Source: Craterostigma plantagineum (lineage: Eukaryota; Streptophyta; Magnoliopsida; Lamiales; Linderniaceae). From it: 64,000 nucleotides of DNA. This document shows, in pieces, positions 56,406-64,000 of the stretch (within the stretch, counting starts at the first letter, position 1; each line of letters opens with the position of its first letter). The stretch covers positions 558,001-622,000 of the forward strand of contig JAPQWV010000328.1 in assembly GCA_027422505.1 (NCBI GenBank). The letters are read 5' to 3'. The notes beneath the pieces are model-generated. The model saw nothing but the letters and a program-made list of their open reading frames with translations, searched no databases and was not told the origin of the DNA. The translations under genes and the position numbers were made by a program.

Positions 56406-59131
56406 TTGTTTTTGCAGATCCATCATGTGTGGTACCTCGATTCTGGTTGCTCCACACACATGACAGGAAATCAAGAGCTGATGAGCAACTATGAAGAACG
56501 ACTGAATGGAAAAGTCAGGTTTGGAAGCAACGATTCAGCCCCGATCAAGAACAGATGTCTCAGTGAATTTTATCAAAAACTTGGAATAAGTCAACAATTT
56601 TCAGCCGCCAAGACTGCTCAACAGAATGGGGTAGTCGAACGAAAGAACAGAACTCTAGTGGAAGTCGCGCGTACGATGCTCATCCAATCTGGTCTTCCAC
56701 ATTTTCTCTGGGCGGAAGCAGTAAATGCCTCTTGTTTCACTCAAAACAGGACGGTGGTTCACAAGCACTTTGACAAGACTCAGTATGAAATTATCAACAA
56801 ACCAGTACCCAACATCTCATTCTTTAAAGTCTTCGGGTGCAAGTGCTTTGTGACGAACGACCGAGAGCAACGTGCTAAGTTCGACCCTAAAGCTTTCGAA
56901 GCCACTTTCGTCGGGTATTCTTCAACCTCGAAAGCGTACCGAGTATACATCAAGTCCAACCACACAATCAAAGAAAGCTACAATGTCACTTTCCACGAAG
57001 TGGCGGATACGGCTTCTGGTCACTTAAGTCCAGGACCCGTGCTTAACCCGATGGCTCCTCCACACCTCAGTTCAGGACCCGTACCTAACCAGATAACTTC
57101 TGAATATAACAGTTCAGAACCTGTTTTCACTGGTGTGTTGGCACAAAACCAACAGAAGATGGCAACAACTCCGAATTCAACGTCGAAAGAAGCAATGAGA
57201 CTTGTATTAGACGATTTGGACTCTCTCTTCGAGCCAGTATATCAGTCACACACTGCTACACCTATAGTGGATTCTCCATACGACGAGACCGACGTACCAA
57301 GTGCTTCCCACGTCCCTACCTCACCTGATTCAGAATTACCACAGAATAACGAAGAACCTACAGTGGTTACTGAGGAAGAATCATCAGAGACGATCGTTCC
57401 AAGTGTAGAATTGGAACTTCCTCAAGCAATTGATCAATCAGAGACTACAGGAAATCTAGACCCACAGATGGCTGATGCATCGGCTTCAGCCTTGCCTCAT
57501 GAGCACAAGTGGACTAGAGGTCACCCGGTTGATCAGATAATTGGCGATCCTTCGAATGGAGTGAGGACACATCATCAACACAGTCTCTTCAGCTGCTTCT
57601 TAAGTAAAAACGAGCCTACCAAGGTAGCAAACGCACTTCAAGACCCAGATTGGGTAATAGTGATGCATGATGAAATTCATCAATTTGAACGTCTTCAAGT
57701 GTGGACCTTAGTACCCCGTCCCCATGGGAAAACAATTGCCGGAACTACATAGGTATTCAAAAACAAGAAGAATGAAGATGGTGAAGTGATCCGGAACAAA
57801 GCAAGGCTAGTTGAGAAGGGATACAATCAACAGGAAGGCATCGACGAAGACGAGACATATGCTCCCTTTGCCCGAATCGAAGCTATCTGTCTTCTCCTAG
57901 CTTATGCCGCTCACAAAGACTTCAAAGTCTATCAGATGGATGTTAAGACCGCCTTTCTCAATGGCGTAATAAAAGAAGAAGTCTACGTCGCTCAGCCGGA
58001 AGGCTTCGTTGATCAAGAACATCCCGATCACGTCTATCGATTGGACAAAGCTCTCTATGGACTAAAACAAGCCCCACGTGCTTGGTACGATGTCCTGAGT
58101 GAATTCCTCGTGAAGTCTGGATTCATACGAGGAACGATAGACACAACCCTCTTCATCAAATGGCAAGACAAAAATCTGATGGTCGTTCAAGTATACGTCG
58201 ACGACATCATCTTCGGATCAACTAATCCACGGCTTTGCACGAAGTTTGGAGATTTAATAAAAGCAAGTTCGAGATGAGTCACATGGGAGAGATGCAGTTC
58301 TTCTTAGGACTACAAGTCAGGCAACTCGAAGATGGGATTTTCATCAGTCAGACAAAATACATCAAGGATATTCTGAAGAAATTCCATCAAGATCAGAGCA
58401 AGCCTCTCAGCACTCCTATGTCACCAAGCTGCAAGTTGGATGCCGATCCCTCTGGCAAGTCGGTCAACGTCACACTGTACCGCAGCATCATTTGATCTCT
58501 TCTCTACCTGACTTCGAGCCGGCCGGATATCATGTTTGCCACCTGCTTATGTGCCCGTTTTCAAGTCGATCCCAAAGAATCCCATATGCTCGCGGTTAAA
58601 AGGATTCTGCGTTACCTTAAGGGCACTTCTACCCTTGGACTATGGTATCCAAAGGGTACGAACTTCAAACTTATCTGCTATACTGACGCTGATTATGCAG
58701 GTTGCCGAATGGACAGGAAACGCACGTCCGGTGGCGCTCAATTTCTACGCGAAAAGCTGGTCTGATGGTCATCCGAAAAGTAGAATTGTGTGTCAACCTT
58801 GACGGCCGAAGCGGAATACGTGGCTGCCGCCAGTTGTTGCTCCCAGATGCTGTGGATGTGGACTCAGCTTCGAGACTATGGGTACAATTTAAACAATATA
58901 CCCATATATAGTGATAGTCAAAGTGCCATCGCTATTACTTGCAATCATGTTCATCACTCACGCACAAAACACATAGACATTAGATATCACTTTATCAAAG
59001 ATGAGAAAAAGGCACCATAGATAGGTATTTCGTGAACACAAAATACCAACTAGCTGACATTTTCACCAAGGCATTGGATGAAAAACGATTTCAATTCCTT
59101 GTCGGAAAATTAGGCATGTTCAATCTTCCGT
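56406..59131 (+). pseudogene. Copia D protease-integrase-RT-RNase H
   Basis: A 448-codon frame starts MFLQIHHVWYLDSGCSTHM (protease). At about 56550 it jumps from GSNDSAPI to KNRCLSEFYQKLGISQQF in the integrase core, so the pre-integrase zinc module and both catalytic Asp are deleted in frame. The Glu survives in QQNGVVERKN. The frame ends at a single TAG (57750) where Trp is expected. RT continues with [22 protein letters not shown] and the catalytic YVDD at 58194-58205, and a frameshift follows at about 58255. RNase H pieces are YTDADYAGC (58679), AEAEYVAAA (58805) and SDSQSAIAI (58915), ending with ADIFTKALDEKRF (59057). Confidence 0.9.
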
Positions 59132-59234
59132 AATATGTGCTTTACCTGATTTTCTGTGCTACTAAATGTTCTATGCTATGTGTTTTCTTTGCTTATATGC
59201 TTTATCTTGCGTGAAATAAATAAAAAACTTCAAT

Positions 59235-59247
59235 AAAAAAGGGGGGA
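59235..59247 (+). other. Polypurine-tract-like run after copia D pol
   Basis: AAAAAAGGGGGGA lies about 100 bp after the RNase H end, then TGACGAAATCC. This is where a 3' LTR could begin, but no matching 5' LTR is available and no clear LTR end follows. Confidence 0.45.
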
Positions 59248-61329
59248 TGACGAAATCCTTTAGGATGCTTTGATCTAAAGTCACTTAGAATTTTACCCCG
59301 ACATGCGATCGATTTATTTGCTTAATTTTATCGGTCTAAGTCGCATGCTTGTGTCTAAAGGTCATTAGGTTGCTCCACTAGACACAAAGCCACAATACAT
59401 ATGTGAGGATTCATGCCTTGTTTTTTTTCCTTTGGATCTATTTCTCGAGTGAGTCACACATCAATTACTTGTCTTAAATAGTGATATTTGTCTTCATACT
59501 CACCTTGCCTTAGATCGTTATGAAAATGATAAGGGCGCTTAGGTTATTCCTCACTCGGCCTTACAATTTTTTTTCTTTCTCTCATTAGCCCTTATCCACT
59601 TTGAGCCTTCTCCGATTTCCTTTTCTTCCTTTGAATCTCATTCCCAGCCTTCAACCGTATTCTATACTCTTCGGATGGTTGGTCAAACGAGAAAAGAGGG
59701 GGAGAAAATAAGGAGGATGATGACAAAAGAAGGTATTGCTCAACGCGCAAAAATCAGACCAAAGGAACCTGCCTTCCGACTATCTCTTACAAGGTGGCAT
59801 GGATCCTGCTGTGAACTTCTCCAACGATAATCTCGTACGCTCGTCAGAACGGCTGGAAAGAGGAGCACCACGAAGTGAACTTCTCCAACGATAATCCGGT
59901 CTTATATCGGGAAACGAGAAGAGGAGCGTAGCCTTGGGTACGAATTCCATAACCGTGAACTTTTCCAAAAACATAGTCTCTGAAACCTCTCTAGGGATTA
60001 AGAGAAGAGGAGCGCGATATCGGCCCGAGAACCAACAAGAAGAACTTCGCCTACGATAATCTCCTATAGCCTCGTGGAGAAGCGGATCTTCAGCTTGAGC
60101 ATAGCATAAAAAGGGATAGTTCTTAAAAGAAAAAGAGGGGGAAAAGATTGAAAAGAAGAAAGACGCCGAAAAAAAAGGGAGACGGACGTAGAAATGGAAG
60201 ATGACGAAGAGATAAGCTCACTTTCCTCTAAATTCCTTCCCTTCTAAGTCCTAGCCAAACTATAATCCTTACAACCCTTTGATTCCAATCGACGGTCTCT
60301 CGCTTAGGTTAAATGATTAAAAAATGCCTCGATCACAGGTAAATTAACTTAAAATTGCTTGTGTTGACTTGAGTGATATAAATATAAAAATCCCAAGTTA
60401 GAAATAATTGAGTGCAATAGCGAACCTAGTGAGAGTTGTCGAAATGGACCAGTCTATGAACTTACGACTTTAGTTTGACGACATGACTTGACGGCATTTT
60501 CTTCTTTCAAATGTCTCGTAAACTTTAAGTTGTGACGATTGATCGAAGCAAAATAATCTAACCCCATACTATAATAATAGTAATATACATAAAAAAATTT
60601 ATATACATATAGATATAGAAAAATAATATTTTTTTTAATTTCTGAAAAATAAAAATAAAAAATCGTGAAAGGAAAAATTTCGCACATTCTGACATGAAAT
60701 ATTATGTTTCATATGCGTTGAATTGAATAAATGCGAATTTATTTTGTTATCGCACATTCTAAATGTAATTTTAGATTGCATTGGTACTGAATTGTTTAAA
60801 TGCGATAAATATTTCATTGCTCTTACCCTCACACAATATCTTAAGTACATATTTTTTGGGACCATGTATATGTGCTTACTGGGTAAATTGGTGTGTTATA
60901 TGCTCGTGACTTGAATTGATTTCATATGCTTGCATGTTTAGTCAATTCTTGCGCATTATTTGAGGTGGGAGCAAATATAAACATCATGCATTAGCTCCAA
61001 ATATTCTTGAGTTTCTCTAAGCATTTCAGATTCCCTCAAACAAAATTAAGGAGTGAGACGTCGACGCTACAAGGAAAGGAGCTAGCCACAGACTAAATAT
61101 TTAAAAAAAATGCCTAAAATAATTGTTGATTAACTCCATTATGTCTAACGTTTTTTTCTAAGTGGTACAGATTTTTTTAATTTCTGCCAGGGAAGCTAGA
61201 CGTTAATACGCAGAAAATACAGGGAGTTAATTGCATTTATTTTAATTCTGCGGGGGAGCTTTACAATGTGATTTTATTTGAAATAGGGGTCAATCTGAAA
61301 AGTTTAGAAGTACTTAATCGAGAAACTGG
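59248..61329 (+). other. Non-coding region downstream of copia D
   Basis: No convincing ORF is present. It contains a degenerate repeat block at 59816-60066, AT-rich DNA at 60450-60900, and a second purine-rich run (GCGGGGGAG) at about 61250. It may be 3' LTR or an extended 3' untranslated region of copia D. Confidence 0.45.
59816..60066 (+). repeat. Degenerate repeats with GAACTTCTCCAACGATAATC
   Basis: The word GAACTTCTCCAACGATAATC occurs at about 59813 and 59876, with looser forms at about 59956 and 60043. It is interleaved with GAGAAGAGGAGCG. Spacing is 63 to 87 bp. Confidence 0.6.
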
Positions 61330-62680
61330 ATATAAGAATTAATTCGCGATCATAAGTTTTTCGATCGTAAATAGTGTTGGGAACGATTTTGATTAGCCGC
61401 GACAATTTGCGATCGAAAAAAAGTTGAATTGAAGAGCAATTTTCGAATCAAAAATTTCTCGAACGCAGATAGTAATGGGCCTGATCCATTTAATCGCAAA
61501 ATGTCAAATCGCAAACCCAACATTGACTTACAGCGAGTTATATAAAAGTTCACTTTTTGGTCAGTCAAAAAACTTTTTCTCACGCAACCCTAAATCGCAA
61601 AAATTTCTCTCTCGAAAAACTTTCTCAGACATTTCCAATTTCTCAAAAATCATTCGATTTTCAACACCAAATTTTCTGTTTAAGGTAGAAATGAGATTCT
61701 TTTGACATTTGCTTGTGATTTAACTTCATTAGCATCTGCATTTTGTAGTTTTTCGCATGATTAAGATTAGATTCTCGACTGTTCTTCAAAACTGAGAAAA
61801 TCTTATACTATTTTATAGTGATTTAGGCATGATTATGAGTTTTATCTGAGATTAATGCCTGCACTTAAGATAGTTTCGATGTTCTTTATGAATCTGGTAG
61901 TATATATCTTCGGAAAATCTGCATCTTCGACTCTAATTTGAGTTTAGATAAAACTGGGCATTTGAATGTTTGAAGCCATCGAAAAACTTTGTCGATCGCA
62001 AACAGTCTTAATTGAATTACGATGCAATTGAGATACTGATTGTATCGAATTAGTTTTCGATCGATAAAATTCTGACTTAGTCGCTTAGATAGAAGATCTT
62101 GAACGAGAAATTAATTACCATCGAGAAATCTAATTAGGATTTTTCTGTGAGCGAAAAATTTAAGCACTGAATATACAATTTAGATGTAAATTAGATCGAG
62201 CGTAAAACTTACTATCGCAAAATAGAATTTTCGATTTAATTTCATCATTTCGATCGCAATTTAGCAGCGAAAAATTAATTTTTCAACGCTTGATTTTTCG
62301 ATCGTAAAATTCGCCGCTTATGATTTAATTGATCGAAAATTTTCTCGACGATCGACTTAGTTTCTCGTTGACTAGTTTCTCAATAGAAAAATATCGCAGC
62401 GAAAAATTTTGCTTAGGATCGAAAATCACGTACCGCTCGACAAATTTCAAATTGAAAAATTTTATTCAATCGAGGAAAATTTTTCGATAGTAAATTTACC
62501 TGAGAAATAATTTCTCGATCGTAAATTTACGCGGAATTTTTCTCGATCGTAAAATTGATCGGCTACAGTCTCACGATTCCAACTTCAACACTTAGACGAT
62601 TTTTTTCCAAGTCTTTTACCCTGTAGCGAACATTAACAAATGAAATTTTCTCGATCGCAAAATTAAACGGGGTTATTTCA
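61330..62680. repeat. Array of TCGATCG-type words upstream of the 63002 ORF
   Basis: TTTTTCGATCG, CGATCGTAAA and CGATCGAAA words recur about 15 to 20 times in AT-rich DNA, e.g. near 61358, 61408, 62048, 62298, 62515, 62541 and 62651. The style matches the leader of copia A (13800-14858). No PBS was found in it. Confidence 0.7.
61539..61548 (+). promoter_or_regulatory. TATA-box-like site upstream of the 63002 ORF
   Basis: TATATAAAAG is followed by a pyrimidine-richer stretch, about 1.46 kb before the ORF. It could be an LTR promoter or an internal promoter for the downstream ORF. There is no experimental support. Confidence 0.4.
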
Positions 62681-63001
62681 ATTGAAATCAATGCATAGGA
62701 AATCAATTTCAAAACCAAATTTATCGAGTGAAAAATATCTCGGCATGAACAGTGACATTTCCCACGATCAAATACATTTCGAACTCTTTTCACGAGTTAT
62801 ATGTTTAATTCAAAATTACAATCATGCCATTACATTCTTTTTCAAAATCAAGTATCCTATATGCATGCTACATGGTTTCAATTCAAAATTCATCAAACAT
62901 GTAATGACTTGATACAGTATTATAGTTTGATGAAATTAAATCAATTTTTGACTAAAATTAAAGTTATGAACTAATGAAATTTTATATCTCTTAGTTTCCA
63001 G

Positions 63002-63940
63002 ATGGATCGCTACCCTCGATATAATCACATATACGAACACAACTTATATCTGAAGGTCCAGGATACGAATTTCCAGCTTGATCTGAGCACCTTTCGGTGT
63101 CCATACGAGATCATTGTCCCTGTCCTGCAAGGCCACCCCATCTGGCATGCATTGACGGTCACCGCATCCGTGCCAATGGTCTATCTCCAGCAATTCTGGG
63201 ATATATACAAGGAGCAGTGGATAATGGAGCATTCTCCTTCTCAACCATAATTGGGACACGGCACATATATATGGATAAGAACCAGTTCAGGATGATTCTG
63301 GACTTGCCATACAGCGCAAACTACGACCCGTTCCCATCAGACGTAGAAATGGTGCATGATTTCATGCAGATGGGATATCAACCGCAGCTCACCAAGCTAG
63401 CTCAGGTCCAGAGCAGCGGTATCCCTCATCCGTGGAAGACACTGTTCGGGATTGTGAACAAGTGTCTATCTCCCAAGCATGCTGGCTTCGACAAGGGCAA
63501 TGGCAACATACTGCGGATCTTTCACGGACTCGCATTCTCCAGAATTTACGACTTCACGCAGCTGATCTGGAATGATCTTGCAGACCAGATTCGGCAAAAG
63601 GAGAATCGAAGATCAAAGAATGTGCCCTACGCTCGGTGGTTTAATGTAATAATCAAGGAATTCATGGAGATGCATGAGTCCATCCATCGTCTACCTCCTG
63701 GACGAAATTATCAACCACCCAGGCTTAAATTCTTTCACAATCCACGGCTCACAGACTTGGACCAACCGTTGATGCCGATTCCTTTTGAGCTCCTACGTCT
63801 CGCTGACCCCAGAGGAGACGTATACCGTATGTACTGCGGGGAGAATCACCTCACCGAGGAGATGATTCGAGGGCCCCCGGAAGATTTTGGAGTTAACCCT
63901 CCCCAACCGCAACAACACTCAGCCCTGAGGCCATGTTGAT
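63002..63940 (+). pseudogene. Extra/gag-like ORF of a copia-type element, frameshifted
   Basis: It begins MDRYPRYNHIYEHNLYLKVQ at 63002 and reads to about 63207 (VYLQQFWDIYK). A frameshift leads into VDNGAFSFSTIIGTRHIYMD and an open frame to 63939. Distinctive words are HPWKTLFGIVNKCLSPKHAG, LAFSRIYDFTQLIWNDLADQ and VPYARWFNVIIKEFM. I recognise this pattern (PWK, INKCLSPK, Y-F-LIW) from proteins annotated beside copia pol genes in plant genomes, particularly Asteraceae. Its function is not known to me. After the stop another frame (IDEVAxELEQKVPTQDE) looks like a continuing coiled coil that leaves the window. No membrane segment is seen. Confidence 0.6.
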
Positions 63941-64000
63941 TGATGAAGTGGCCTAGGAGCTAGAGCAGAAGGTTCCAACTCAGGACGAACACATTCTTGA

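Larger units (their letters stand above)
54867..59131 (+). mobile_element. Copia D: Ty1/copia element, 5' truncated
   Basis: Plus-strand order: coiled-coil gag spacer, protease, partial integrase, RT, RNase H. The 5' LTR, PBS and the gag core with its zinc knuckle are missing, cut at the junction with gypsy E. The spacer and protease match copia A (YNCLVRNLNEKA, DSGCSTHM). A PPT-like run follows at 59235. The element may extend to the ORF at 63002, but no 3' LTR was identified. Confidence 0.82.

Overview
The window looks like transposon-packed intergenic DNA from a plant nuclear genome, most likely a eudicot. Every coding trace I could recognise belongs to a mobile element (L1-type LINE, Ty1/copia, Ty3/gypsy, CACTA), and every coding region carries stops, frameshifts or deletions. 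I see no host gene, tRNA, rRNA or CRISPR. Several element boundaries are fixed by short target-site duplications (TSDs) that can be read directly.

Layout. (1) 1-9440: an L1-type LINE on the minus strand (LINE-1). A Ty3/gypsy deletion derivative (5377-9197, TSD AAAAC) sits in its 5' UTR, 16 bp upstream of the ORF1 start. (2) 9441-15043, continuing at 28928: a minus-strand copia element (copia A), with LINE-1 inserted in its integrase. Its 5' LTR is split by a Tat-like gypsy element (15044-28922, TSD ATACC), which is itself split by a 3.9-kb minus-strand solo LTR (17219-21141, TSD GAGAC). (3) 29032-30273: AT-rich, nothing recognised. (4) about 30274-39568: copia B on the minus strand with an extra ORF after pol, split by a 2.9-kb solo LTR (36295-39209, TSD GAGTT). 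(5) 39872-40887: one end of a CACTA transposon. It is cut at the start of its transposase by a 335-bp copia LTR (copia C), whose internal region holds a structurally full-length LINE-2 (41828-50175, 10-bp TSD). LINE-2 in turn holds a 2.7-kb solo LTR (45740-48412, TSD GCTGG). (6) 50741-54866: a truncated minus-strand gypsy element E (LTR, PBS, gag, protease, start of RT). (7) 54867-59131: a plus-strand copia D of the same family as copia A, followed by about 4 kb of non-coding DNA and a gag-like or extra ORF at 63002 that runs off the window.

How the parts relate. LINE-1 and LINE-2 are diverged members of one family. Copia A and D are one family on opposite strands. The five long gypsy LTRs (at 5377, 17219, 36295, 45740 and 52587) share their 3' portions and their terminal sequences, but each carries a different iterated CpG-containing motif in its middle. 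The copia leader has its own such motif (TCGATCG). This family-specific motif array is the most unusual pattern here. Other points of interest are a decayed antisense coiled-coil ORF in the Tat-like element, repeated gag zinc-knuckle segments and 53-bp minisatellites in the same element, triplicated polypurine tracts in copia C, and the extra ORFs of the copia elements.
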